Shown here in pieces: positions 43,423 through 52,096 of a stretch of DNA of 64,000 nucleotides. Location of the stretch: NCBI RefSeq assembly GCF_014257025.1, contig NZ_JACMSF010000007.1:183106-247105 (forward strand). Reading direction: 5' to 3'. The notes under the pieces were generated by a model. It was not told the DNA's origin, ran no database searches, and saw only the letters and a list, made by a program, of their open reading frames with translations. The first letter of the stretch is position 1; each line of letters opens with the position of its first letter. Origin of the DNA: Streptomyces cupreus (lineage in GTDB: Bacteria; Actinomycetota; Actinomycetes; Streptomycetales; Streptomycetaceae). Both the position numbers and the translations under genes were made by a program.

Positions 43423-44700
43423 ATGGTGAGCGAGGAAACCCGGACGACGAATCCCACGACCGTACGCAGCCCGGCCCGGGTGACCGACGAGCCCCCGGTG
43501 TCGTCCACGCGCGCGTGGACGACGCGCCTGATCGTCCTCGGCATCGTGCTGGCCGCGCTGAACCTCCGCCCCGCCATCACCAGCCTCGGCGCCCTCCTGG
43601 AAGAGGTCCGCGACGGCCTCGGCATGAGCGGCAGCGTGGCCGGGCTGCTCACCTCCGTACCCCCGCTCTGCTTCGCCGTCTTCGGCGTCATGGCACCCCG
43701 TCTCGCCCGTCGCTTCGGCCCCGGTGCCGTCGTCTGCGCGGGCATGGTCGCGATCACGGCAGGGCTGCTGATCCGCCCCTACGCGGGCGGCACGCCCGGC
43801 TTTCTGGCCGCCAGCGCCCTCGCCCTGATGGGCATCGCGGTCAGCAACGTCCTGATGCCGGTCATCGTCAAGCGCTGGTTCCCCGACCGCGTCGGCTCCA
43901 TGACCGGCCTGTACTCGATGGCCCTCGCCCTCGGCACCTCGACCGCGGCGGCCGTCACCGTGCCGATGACGGACGCGCTCGGCGGGAACTGGCAGTCCGG
44001 GCTCGCGGTGTGGGCGGGCCTGGCCGCGGCGGCCGTACTGCCGTGGATCCCGTTCGTACGGGACCGGCGGCCGAAGTCGGCCGAGCAGGCGCCCGCGCGT
44101 GAGGATGCGCCCGCGCTGCGGATCACACGCAGCCGTACCGCCTGGGCGCTCGCGGTGTTCTTCGGGCTCCAGGCCACCGCCGCCTACATCACGATGGGCT
44201 GGATGGCGCAGATCTTCCAGGACGCGGGCGTGCCCGCGAGCACCGCCGGGCTGTTGCTGGCCGTCACCATGGTGATGGGCGTGCCCCTGGCCTTCGTCAT
44301 CCCGCGCGTCGCCACCCGCCTGCCGCACCAGGGCCCCATCGCCCTCGCGCTCGGCGTCTGCGGCCTTGTCGGATACGCCGGGCTGTACTTCGTGCCCGCC
44401 GCCGGCGCCTGGGCCTGGGCCCTGCTGCTCGGCGTCTCCAACTGCGCCTTCCCGCTGGCCCTGACCATGGTCGGGATGCGGGCCAGGACCGGCGCGGGCG
44501 TCGTCCAGCTGTCGGCCTTCGCGCAGAGCACCGGCTATCTGATCTCCATCCCGGGCCCGCTCCTGGTCGGCGTGCTCTACCAGCACAGCGGCGGCTGGGG
44601 GCTGCCGATCGCCCTGATGACCGCCCTGATGATCCCGCAGATGGCGGTAGGCGTCCTCGCGGGACGCAATCGCACGGTCGAGGACGAGGCCGCCCGCTGA
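43423..44700 (+). CDS. CynX/NimT family MFS transporter
   Basis: 425 aa, 12 helices. AALNLRPAITSLGALLEEVR, LTSVPPLCFAVFGVMAPRLA and SNVLMPVIVKRWFPDRVGSM are family hallmarks (cyanate/2-nitroimidazole exporters). Start at the ATG 7 nt after the -10, thus probably leaderless; other ATGs lie at 43411 and 43414. Followed by a small transporter-associated protein gene. Confidence 0.88.
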   Translation: MVSEETRTTNPTTVRSPARVTDEPPVSSTRAWTTRLIVLGIVLAALNLRPAITSLGALLEEVRDGLGMSGSVAGLLTSVPPLCFAVFGVMAPRLARRFGPGAVVCAGMVAITAGLLIRPYAGGTPGFLAASALALMGIAVSNVLMPVIVKRWFPDRVGSMTGLYSMALALGTSTAAAVTVPMTDALGGNWQSGLAVWAGLAAAAVLPWIPFVRDRRPKSAEQAPAREDAPALRITRSRTAWALAVFFGLQATAAYITMGWMAQIFQDAGVPASTAGLLLAVTMVMGVPLAFVIPRVATRLPHQGPIALALGVCGLVGYAGLYFVPAAGAWAWALLLGVSNCAFPLALTMVGMRARTGAGVVQLSAFAQSTGYLISIPGPLLVGVLYQHSGGWGLPIALMTALMIPQMAVGVLAGRNRTVEDEAAR

Positions 44701-44749
44701 GCCGTACCCCGGAGGGCCGCCTCCGGGCGGCGGGTGCGAGACTTGCCGT

Positions 44750-44869
44750 ATGTCGCCAGTGCTCGACCCGAACCCGCAGAACGGCCAGAAGAAGATGCTC
44801 CTCGTCTTCGGCTCGTTCTTCGCCATCTTCGTGATCATCGCTATCATCGCGACGATCGCCTCGCCGTGA
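44750..44869 (+). CDS. 39-aa small membrane protein (SGM_5486-type transporter-associated)
   Basis: Begins MSPVLDPNPQNGQKK, then one helix (LLVFGSFFAIFVIIAIIATI) and ends ASP. I recall a short family named after S. griseus SGM_5486 that accompanies this MFS transporter; the size and place fit. 49 bp after the transporter stop. Third positions are G/C-rich, supporting coding. Confidence 0.75.
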   Translation: MSPVLDPNPQNGQKKMLLVFGSFFAIFVIIAIIATIASP

Positions 44870-44890
44870 CCGAGGGGCCCGGCTCACGCC

Positions 44891-44914
44891 GATGGTGGGG
44901 CTAGCCCCACCATC
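44891..44914. terminator. 24-bp perfect palindrome, probable terminator
   Basis: GATGGTGGGGCT followed by AGCCCCACCATC, a perfect palindrome with no loop, 21 bp after the small membrane protein gene. It could end that transcript, or be a dyad operator for the next gene. Confidence 0.5.
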
Positions 44915-45055
44915 CCCTAGGGGGCGAGTGTCAGGGTCAACTGGGTGGATCACCGGATGGGTTGAGGGCCGCGGATTCCGTAGCTTCGTGTTGTGACCGC
45001 GAGACGCGGACCACGCAGCAGGTTCCCGGCCACTCGAAGACCCGCGGAGGCACCC

Positions 45056-45262
45056 ATGTCGGCCCCTACGCACACCCCGCCCCACCCGGCACGCCGGGGT
45101 GGCGTCGACATCCGGCTGCCGTGGTGGGCCCTCGCCCTGCCCGTGCTCGCCTTCGGCACCCTGCTGGTGCTGATACTCGACCCGGCCGAGGCGCACGCCG
45201 CGAGCGCCGACCCCGCGATCACCCAGCTCTTCGAGCGCGTGCAGCAGCTGATGGCTCGCTGA
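45056..45262 (+). CDS. Small single-pass membrane protein
   Basis: 68 aa, GGAGG before the ATG. Pro/His-rich start, one helix (LPWWALALPVLAFGTLLVLI), then AEAHAASADPAITQLFERVQ outside. The AEAHA-A region could be a signal-peptidase site, so it may instead be secreted. Conserved hypothetical in streptomycetes as far as I recall. Confidence 0.7.
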   Translation: MSAPTHTPPHPARRGGVDIRLPWWALALPVLAFGTLLVLILDPAEAHAASADPAITQLFERVQQLMAR

Positions 45263-45327
45263 GCAGCGATGCGGCCACCGGTCAACTCCCTGAGCCCCAT
45301 GGCGTGTTTCATGCGAAGCTGGGACGC

Positions 45328-45846
45328 ATGAGCGTCGCTGAACCCCGCAGGATTGTCCTCTTCCGGCATGCGAAAGCCGACTGGCCACAGGTGACCGACC
45401 ATGAGCGGCCGCTCGCCGATCGGGGGCGTATGGACGCCGCCGTCGCCGGACGCAAGCTCGCCGACACCGGTGTCCCCTTCGATCTGGCCCTGTGCTCCAC
45501 CGCGACCCGGACCCGCGAGACCTGGAAGCTCGCCGTCCAGGAGTTCCCGCATCGGCCGAAAACCGTCTACGAGGAGCGGATCTACGAGGCCTCGCCCGGC
45601 GAGCTGATCGCCGTGCTCAACGAGACCCCGGACGAAGTGCGCAGCGCCGTCCTCATCGGCCACAACCCGGGTGTCCAGGGCCTCGCCGACGTCCTGCCCG
45701 GCTCGGCCGAGGAGGACGCCCGCAGCCGGATGAGCCGCCGCGGCTTCCCGGCCGCCGCCTTCGCGGTGCTGACCTTCACCGGCTCCTGGAAGGCTCTGGA
45801 ACCGGGCGTGGCCAAGCTGCTCGACTACTGGGCGCCGTCGGAGTGA
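45328..45846 (+). CDS. SixA-like histidine phosphatase
   Basis: 172 aa. The RHG motif appears as LFRHAKADWP, with LCSTATRTRET and the second His in LIGHNPGVQGL. SixA removes phosphate from phosphohistidine in E. coli. Start ATG chosen by domain start. Terminator follows. Confidence 0.88.
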   Translation: MSVAEPRRIVLFRHAKADWPQVTDHERPLADRGRMDAAVAGRKLADTGVPFDLALCSTATRTRETWKLAVQEFPHRPKTVYEERIYEASPGELIAVLNETPDEVRSAVLIGHNPGVQGLADVLPGSAEEDARSRMSRRGFPAAAFAVLTFTGSWKALEPGVAKLLDYWAPSE

Positions 45847-45859
45847 CCCATTCCGCGTG

Positions 45860-45885
45860 AAAGGGGCCCGACGCCGGGCCCCTTT
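45860..45885. terminator. Intrinsic terminator between SixA-like gene and serB
   Basis: AAAGGGGCCCG, loop ACGC, CGGGCCCCTTT, then another T. Convergent genes on both sides; complementary ends carry A and T runs, so it works in both directions. Confidence 0.85.
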
Positions 45886-45934
45886 TCGGCGTGCCGAGGG
45901 CTCGGTCCTGCCGAAGGCTCAGCGTGCCGAGGGC

Positions 45935-47146
45935 TCAGTCCTCATCGTCGTGCATGTCCGCGGCCTCGACCTCTTCGCGGGTGACGCCCAGCAGATAGAG
46001 CACCGTGTCGAGGAACGGCACGTTCACCGCGGTGTGCGCGGCCTCCCGCACCACCGGCTTGGCGTTGAAGGCGACCCCAAGACCGGCCGCGTTCAGCATG
46101 TCCAGATCGTTGGCGCCGTCACCGATCGCCACCGTCTGCGCCAGCGGTACGCCCGCCTCGGCGGCGAAGCGGCGCAGCAGCCGCGCCTTGCCCGCGCGGT
46201 CCACGATCTCGCCGGTGACCTTGCCGGTCAGCTTGCCGTCGACGATCTCCAGGGTGTTGGCCTGGGCGAAGTCCAGCCCGAGCCGCTCCTTCAGATCGTC
46301 CGTGACCTGGGTGAAACCGCCGGAGACGACGCCGACTTGGTAGCCGAGCCGCTTCAGCGTACGGATCAGGGTGCGCGCGCCCGGCGTCAGCCGTACCTCG
46401 CTGCGCACCTTGTCCACGACCGAGGCGTCGAGCCCCTCCAGAAGCGCCACGCGCGCGTGCAGCGACTGTTCGAAGTCCAGCTCCCCGCGCATCGCCGCCG
46501 CTGTCACCTCGGCGACCTCGTTCTCGCAGCCCGCGTGCGCGGCGAAGAGCTCGATCACCTCGTCCTGGATCAGCGTGGAGTCCACGTCCATCACGACCAG
46601 GCGCTGCGCCCGCCGGTGCAGGCCAGCGGCGACCACCGCGACATCGACACCGAGCTTCGCCGCGTCGGTCACCAGAGCGGTGCGCAGCGGCTCGGTCTCC
46701 ACCCCGGACACCGCGAACTCGACGGCCGTCACGGGGTACTTGGCGAGCCGGAAGATACGGTCGATGTTGCCGCCGGCGTGGGTGATCTTTGCGGCGATGG
46801 CGGACGTGGCCTTCGCGGTGAGCGGATGCCCGAGCACGGTGACCAGGGAGCGGCCGAGCCCGCGCGGGCGGTTGTCGCCGAGCCCGGAGATGATCTCGGC
46901 CTGCATCTTCATGGACTCCGCCCAACTGTGGACGGTGGCCCGCAGATCCCCTTCGAGACCGCGGGGCGGCTCGGTCACGAGCGCGCACAGGACGATCCGG
47001 CCACGGGTGACGACCTGCTCGATGTCGACCACGTCGACGGAGTAGGCGGCGAGGGTGTCGAAGAGTCCGGCCGTGATGCCCGGCCTGTCCTTCCCGAAGA
47101 TCTTGACGAGAAGGGTGGGGACGTCGGAGGTCTGCGAAGCGCTCAT
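45935..47146 (-). CDS. serB: Phosphoserine phosphatase SerB with ACT domains
   Basis: 403 aa. N-terminal ACT-like regions (VKIFGKDRPGITAGLFDTLA; SLVTVLGHPLTAKATSAIAA), then the HAD domain: MDVDSTLIQDEVIELFA (nucleophile Asp), GVVSGGFTQVTD and AIGDGANDLDMLNAAGLGVA. Last step of serine synthesis; ACT domains may sense serine. A short tandem duplication (GTGCCGAGGGCTC at 45891 and 45924) lies by its stop. Confidence 0.95.
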   Translation of the reverse strand: MSASQTSDVPTLLVKIFGKDRPGITAGLFDTLAAYSVDVVDIEQVVTRGRIVLCALVTEPPRGLEGDLRATVHSWAESMKMQAEIISGLGDNRPRGLGRSLVTVLGHPLTAKATSAIAAKITHAGGNIDRIFRLAKYPVTAVEFAVSGVETEPLRTALVTDAAKLGVDVAVVAAGLHRRAQRLVVMDVDSTLIQDEVIELFAAHAGCENEVAEVTAAAMRGELDFEQSLHARVALLEGLDASVVDKVRSEVRLTPGARTLIRTLKRLGYQVGVVSGGFTQVTDDLKERLGLDFAQANTLEIVDGKLTGKVTGEIVDRAGKARLLRRFAAEAGVPLAQTVAIGDGANDLDMLNAAGLGVAFNAKPVVREAAHTAVNVPFLDTVLYLLGVTREEVEAADMHDDED

Positions 47147-47285
47147 GGTGCTTCCACCGTATCCGGCACCGAGTGCCTTGCGCCCCGCTGGTCCGCCTAG
47201 CGGACAGGGAACACTGGGTGTCGACCCGGTGGCCCACGCCTTACGCGGCGATCAAGTCTCGGCCGTTCCCCGTGTCCCGCACCCC

Positions 47286-47635
47286 TCAGCCGGGCCCCTT
47301 GGGCCGCCGCGGCGGCGCGGGAGGTGGCGGAGGTGGAGGCGGCGGTGGTTCCTTGCCCCGTCCCTTCGGGGCCCGGTCTCCGGGCCGCCCTCGGCCGGAC
47401 CAGCGCGCCGACCGCGGTGGCGGGCCGATCGGCCGGACCACGGTGGGAACCCGTCGCCCTTCAGTCGCGCCCGTTGGGCGTCCGCGGCGGTGCGGGCGGT
47501 GGCGGGGGTGGAGGCGGGGGCGGTCCCTCGCCCCGCTCCTTCGGGGCCCGGTCCCCGGGCCGCCCTCGGCCGGACCAGCGCGACGACCGCGGTGGCGGGC
47601 CCATCGGCCGGGCCACGGTGGGAGCGCCGTAGACG
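47286..47635 (-). repeat. Tandem duplication of the 3' end of the streptophobe gene (175-bp unit)
   Basis: The segments starting at 47286 and 47461 are aligned copies differing at roughly one base in ten. Each encodes a GPPPRS.RWSGRGRPGDRAPK tail, a run of ten prolines and a stop. The unit of 175 bp is not a multiple of three, so the outer copy is out of frame and lies after the gene's stop. The rest of the 314-bp gap to serB is serB's upstream region. Confidence 0.85.
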
Positions 47636-49275
47636 TCGTCGCCGCTGTGGTCCGGATCATCGGACGACGACTCCTGCGGCCGCGCGTCCTCCGGCTCCCG
47701 CAGCTCCTCGGGCACCCGGAGATACGGATTGGTGTCGGGATTCGGCGGCCGGTACGGCGTACCGGGCACGTACGGCCCGGACCCGACCGCCTGCCCGGGT
47801 GGCCCGACCGCCGACCGGGCAGCCCCCGCACCCCCCACCGCCACGTCACCGAGTGCCAACGGCGCCGCCCGCTGCCCCGCCGCCCCCGTGGCCCGTGCGA
47901 GCAGCGCCCCGGCCGCCCCCGCACCCGCCCCCCACAGCGCCCCGAGCAGCAGTGCCATCCCCAGCTGCCCGTGCAGCTCGATGCCCGCCCCGAACGCGTC
48001 CACTCCGAACACCGCCAGGGACGCGTCCACGGACACCTCCGTCAGCCACCCCAGCAGCGGCAGCGCCAGCGCGGTCACAATGCCCAGCCGCAGCGCGCAC
48101 CGCCCGGCGAATCCGAGGGCGCCGGAACCACGTACGCCTACCGAACCGGAAGCCACGTCCGCGCGCTCACCGGGCACGGCACCCACCGGTGTCCGGACCG
48201 CCGTGAGCACCCCGGCCAGCAGCATCGCCATCGCCGCCGCGACCCCCAGCAGCCACACCCGTCCATCCAGCTCCGCCAGCCGCCCCAGCGTCACGGCCCG
48301 GTCGGAGTCGACCAGGAGATCGTCGACCGGGTCGGGCAGGAACCGCGTCAGCGGGCCCGAGGCCTCGCCGTCCCACGGCACGAACAGGCCGATCGGGATG
48401 CCCAGCCACACCCCGTTCGACGCCCCGAGCAGCGCGGCGCCCGCGATCCGCTTCGGGTTGTCGTCGCCGATCAGCGCGTACGCCGCCGCCGCGAACCCCG
48501 CGAGGACCGCCATCAGCAGCACCCCGACCAGGGCGGACACGGCGGGCCGCACCACTCGGTGCAGGGCGGCCCAGCCGGCCGGCAGGGGAGTGCGCCGCGA
48601 GGCCAGCAGCGCGATCAGCAGGATTCCTGCCGACCAGCACATCCCGCCAAGCAGCGTCGGTGCCGTGTCGACCGTGAAGCCGACCTTCGCCTCGGCGTCG
48701 ATCAGGTCGCCGATCTGGTCGGGCAGCAGCCCACCGATGTCCCCGACGTCACCGAGCCCGGGAATCTCCACACCGCCCCCGCCCCCGCCGCCGGGCAGAT
48801 CGTCGAGCCCGAGCGCGCTCCCGTCGAAGGTGATGACGTCGTGCCCGGCCCAGGCGAGACCGCCCAGCATCGCCACGAACAGCGCGACCACCGCGCCCGC
48901 GCGCGCGGCGAGTTCGGCCGGTGCGATCACAACTCCCGCCGCGCGCAACGACCGTAGGAAGAACCACGACAGCAGCAGCGCGCCGACCAGGCTCACGCCC
49001 AGTGGCGTGATCTCGATGGCGGTGGTCGCCTCCGCGCCCGTCAGACCGAACGCGGACACATCGCCCGACGGTGTCACCGAACCACCAGCCCCGAGCGCCA
49101 CAGCCGCCGCGGTCATCGGGCCCAAAGAGCCCGCCGCGTCCGCCTCCAGCAGATGCAGGCCCAGTGCGGCCGTGCCCGCCATGCCGATCAGCGCCCAGCT
49201 CACCGCGGCGATCGCGGACAGCAGGACGTCCACCCATGGCACCTTCGCGCTCTCGACGTTCCTGGACGCGCTCAT
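47461..49275 (-). CDS. Large hydrophobic membrane protein (streptophobe family)
   Basis: 604 aa. About ten helices: VDVLLSAIAAVSWALIGMAG at the start, LLLSWFFLRSLRAAGVVIAP, VALFVAMLGGLAWAGHDVIT, LVGVLLMAVLAGFAAAAYAL and more. A Gly-rich external loop (LPGGGGGGGVEIPGLGDVGD) is near 180. The cytoplasmic C-terminal 130 residues are Pro/Arg-rich with a ten-proline run. The name streptophobe is my recollection of a family label; function unknown. Confidence 0.78.
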   Translation of the reverse strand: MSASRNVESAKVPWVDVLLSAIAAVSWALIGMAGTAALGLHLLEADAAGSLGPMTAAAVALGAGGSVTPSGDVSAFGLTGAEATTAIEITPLGVSLVGALLLSWFFLRSLRAAGVVIAPAELAARAGAVVALFVAMLGGLAWAGHDVITFDGSALGLDDLPGGGGGGGVEIPGLGDVGDIGGLLPDQIGDLIDAEAKVGFTVDTAPTLLGGMCWSAGILLIALLASRRTPLPAGWAALHRVVRPAVSALVGVLLMAVLAGFAAAAYALIGDDNPKRIAGAALLGASNGVWLGIPIGLFVPWDGEASGPLTRFLPDPVDDLLVDSDRAVTLGRLAELDGRVWLLGVAAAMAMLLAGVLTAVRTPVGAVPGERADVASGSVGVRGSGALGFAGRCALRLGIVTALALPLLGWLTEVSVDASLAVFGVDAFGAGIELHGQLGMALLLGALWGAGAGAAGALLARATGAAGQRAAPLALGDVAVGGAGAARSAVGPPGQAVGSGPYVPGTPYRPPNPDTNPYLRVPEELREPEDARPQESSSDDPDHSGDDVYGAPTVARPMGPPPRSSRWSGRGRPGDRAPKERGEGPPPPPPPPPPAPPRTPNGRD

Positions 49276-49477
49276 GGCAGACCCCCCGATCCGCGGTGCG
49301 GCGAGCTCGCCGCGCATGTCCCCCTCGCGTGGATTACCACTCTCCGGGCCGGTTTCAACCCCGTCAACGGAACCAGTCGATGTGTGTGCGCGTGGTCTTC
49401 ACAAGGCCCGACTTTCGGTCAGGGGGCCGAGCCTGAAATAGTTCCCGACGATGTTCGACATCCCTAGACTCCCTGTG

Positions 49478-52018
49478 ATGGGGCGTTACTCGGGGGACTA
49501 CTCAGTGGGGCATGGAGTGCCGGAACTCGTACTGGAATTGAACGGACAAACCTGGACGCTCGATCCGTCCAGGACATACACCCTCGGCCGCGATCCGCAG
49601 GGTGACATCGTGCTGGACGACGCCAGGGTCTCCTGGCGGCACGCCACGATCAGCTGGAGCGGCCGCAGTTGGGCCATCGAGGACCACGGCTCCACCAACG
49701 GCACGTTCGTGCAGGGCCAGCGGATCCACCAGATGGAGATCGGCCCCGGCTCGTCGGTGCACCTGGGCAACGCGACCGACGGACCGCGCCTGAACCTGAC
49801 CGCCGCCGCCGTCGCGCAGCCCCAGCAACAGCCGTACGCCGCCCAGGGCGCGAACCCCGGCTGGGCCCAGCAGGCGCCGCAGCAGCAGGCCCCGGGTGCC
49901 GGCTGGCAGCAGCCCCAGCAGGCCGCGCCCAATATCCCCCAGCAGCAGGGCCCCGGCGTCGGCGCGGGGGCGCCGCCGGTCTACGGCGACCGCAGCCCGA
50001 CCACGTTCCACCAGTTCGCCATCGGCCGCGTGATGCGCATCGGCCGTGCCCTGGAGAACGAGCTGGTCGTCTCCGACCTCCAGGTCTCCCGGCACCACGC
50101 CGAGTTCCACTCGACGCCCGACGGCCGTATGGAGATCCGCGACCTGGGGTCGCACAACGGCACATACGTCAACGGCCAGCCGATCCCCAAGGGCGGTTCG
50201 CAACTCCTCGGCCCCGCCGACATCGTCGGCGTCGGCCACTCCACGTTCCGGATCGTCGGCGACCGTCTTGAGGAGTTCGTCGACACCGGTGAGGTCTCCT
50301 TCTCGGCCCGCCATCTGACCGTCACGGTCGACGGCGGCAAGCAGATCCTCAAGGACGTCTCGTTCGGCGTCCCCGAGAAGTCGCTCGTCGCGGTCATCGG
50401 CCCGTCCGGCTCCGGCAAGTCGACCCTGCTCAAGGCGCTCACCGGCTACCGCCCCGCCAACCAGGGCGATGTCCTCTACGACAACCGGAACCTCTACAAG
50501 CAGTTCGCCGAGTTGCGCCAGCGCATCGGTCTGGTCCCGCAGGACGACATCCTGCACAAGGAGCTGACCGTCAAGAAGGCCCTCAAGTACGCGGCCAAGC
50601 TGCGCTTCCCCGCCGACACCACGGCGCAGGAGCGCGAGGCCCGCATCGACGAGGTGCTGCGCGAGCTGAAGCTGGACATCCACAAGGAGAAGAAGGTCAC
50701 CTCCCTCTCCGGCGGCCAGCGCAAGCGTGTCTCGGTGGCCCTGGAGCTGCTCACCAAGCCGTCGCTGATCTTCCTGGACGAGCCGACCTCGGGCCTCGAC
50801 CCGGGCATGGACCGCGATGTCATGCAGCTGCTGCGCGGCCTCGCCGACGACGGCCGTACGGTCCTCGTCGTCACCCACTCCGTGGCCGAGCTGGCATTGT
50901 GCGACAAGCTCCTGGTGATGGCGCCGGGCGGCGCGGTCGCCTACTTCGGCCCGCCCGAGGAGGCACTGAACTTCTTCGGCTACGACACCTGGGCCGATGT
51001 CTTCTCCGCCTTCGAGAACTACCGCGACTACGACTGGGCCGGGCGCTGGAAGGGCTCGCAGCACTACCAGATGTACGCCGCCGACATCGACGCGATCGCT
51101 CCGCAGTCCGTACAGATGCCGCCGATGCAGGCGATGAAGCCGCCCAAGCCGCAGGGCTGGGGTTCGCAGCTGCTGACCCTGGTCCGCCGCTATGTGTCGG
51201 TGATCGCCTCCGACAAGGGCTTCCTGGCGCTGACGGTGATCCTGCCGGCCGTGCTCGGCGCGGTCAGCCTGCTGATCGACCCGGACAAGGACCTGCTGGT
51301 CAGGCCGATCAACCAGCAGACCGGGCTGCCCGTCCCGAACGGCACGGCCACCACGGTCCTGCTGATCCTCGCGGTCGGGGCGTGCTTCGCGGGCGCCGCC
51401 AACTCCGTCCGTGAGCTGATCAAGGAACGGGTGATCTACGAGCGGGAGCGGGCCACCGGTCTGTCGCGCTCGGCGTACCTGATGTCCAAGGTGATCGTGC
51501 TCGGCACCATCACCGTGCTCCAGGGCCTGATGGTCGGCGCCATCGGCTTCTCCAGCCGGACCATCCCCGACGAGGCCCTGATCCTCGGCGAGGGCAAGAC
51601 TGCCGTGCTGCTGGAACTCTCCATCCCGATCATGGGCCTGGGCTTCACGTCGATGATGTTCGGCCTGGTCATCTCCTCGCTGGTGAAGACCGCCGAGAAG
51701 ACCATGCCGCTGCTGGTGATGTTCGCGATCGTCCAGGTCGTCTTCACCGGCTGTCTGTTCGCCCTGCACGGCAGCCCCGGCGTCAACGAGTTCTCGTACC
51801 TGATGCCGTCCCGCTGGGCGGTCGCCGCCGCGGGTGCCACGCTCGACTTCAACAACATCAGCCCGCCCAAGGAGAAGGGCGACACCGACCCGCTGTGGGA
51901 CCACACGGTCGGCGCCTACGGCCTCGACATGATCGCCCTGATCGTGCTCGGCGTGATCTGCGGCTTCCTCGTGGCCCGCTTCCTGCGCCGCCACGAGCCC
52001 GAGGTCATGCGCAAGTAG
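49478..52018 (+). CDS. FHA-FHA-ABC transporter (ATPase and permease fused)
   Basis: 846 aa. FHA 1 (about 18-85: YTLGRDPQGDIVLDDARVSW, HGSTNGTFV) and FHA 2 (about 182-250: MRIGRALENELVVSDLQVSR, SHNGTYVNG), separated by a Gln/Pro-rich linker; ABC domain (GPSGSGKST, LSGGQRKRVSVALELL, LIFLDEPTSGLDPG); six-helix ABC2 permease. The design matches M. tuberculosis Rv1747, whose FHA domains bind phosphothreonine from PknF, so Ser/Thr-kinase control is likely. TAGACT 7 nt before the ATG suggests a leaderless message. Confidence 0.92.
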   Translation: MGRYSGDYSVGHGVPELVLELNGQTWTLDPSRTYTLGRDPQGDIVLDDARVSWRHATISWSGRSWAIEDHGSTNGTFVQGQRIHQMEIGPGSSVHLGNATDGPRLNLTAAAVAQPQQQPYAAQGANPGWAQQAPQQQAPGAGWQQPQQAAPNIPQQQGPGVGAGAPPVYGDRSPTTFHQFAIGRVMRIGRALENELVVSDLQVSRHHAEFHSTPDGRMEIRDLGSHNGTYVNGQPIPKGGSQLLGPADIVGVGHSTFRIVGDRLEEFVDTGEVSFSARHLTVTVDGGKQILKDVSFGVPEKSLVAVIGPSGSGKSTLLKALTGYRPANQGDVLYDNRNLYKQFAELRQRIGLVPQDDILHKELTVKKALKYAAKLRFPADTTAQEREARIDEVLRELKLDIHKEKKVTSLSGGQRKRVSVALELLTKPSLIFLDEPTSGLDPGMDRDVMQLLRGLADDGRTVLVVTHSVAELALCDKLLVMAPGGAVAYFGPPEEALNFFGYDTWADVFSAFENYRDYDWAGRWKGSQHYQMYAADIDAIAPQSVQMPPMQAMKPPKPQGWGSQLLTLVRRYVSVIASDKGFLALTVILPAVLGAVSLLIDPDKDLLVRPINQQTGLPVPNGTATTVLLILAVGACFAGAANSVRELIKERVIYERERATGLSRSAYLMSKVIVLGTITVLQGLMVGAIGFSSRTIPDEALILGEGKTAVLLELSIPIMGLGFTSMMFGLVISSLVKTAEKTMPLLVMFAIVQVVFTGCLFALHGSPGVNEFSYLMPSRWAVAAAGATLDFNNISPPKEKGDTDPLWDHTVGAYGLDMIALIVLGVICGFLVARFLRRHEPEVMRK

Positions 52019-52031
52019 CTCCCGTACGACC

Positions 52032-52069
52032 CCGAAGGGCGGCACCCGTCAGGAGGTGCCGCCCTTCGG
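52032..52069. terminator. Terminator after the FHA-ABC gene
   Basis: CCGAAGGGCGGCACC and GGTGCCGCCCTTCGG form a perfect 15-bp stem around an 8-nt loop. It also faces the convergent SLT gene. Confidence 0.85.
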
Positions 52070-52096
52070 CGTTCCGTACCGAGGTCCGCGCCGACC

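Noticed and set aside
45891..45942. Short duplication of GTGCCGAGGGCTC near the serB stop
   Set aside because: Only two imperfect 19-bp copies with no evident consequence; noted under serB.
49502..52045. 847-codon open frame antisense to the FHA-ABC gene
   Set aside because: Asp/His/Val/Gly-rich translation without any domain; the sense frame holds complete ABC and FHA motifs.
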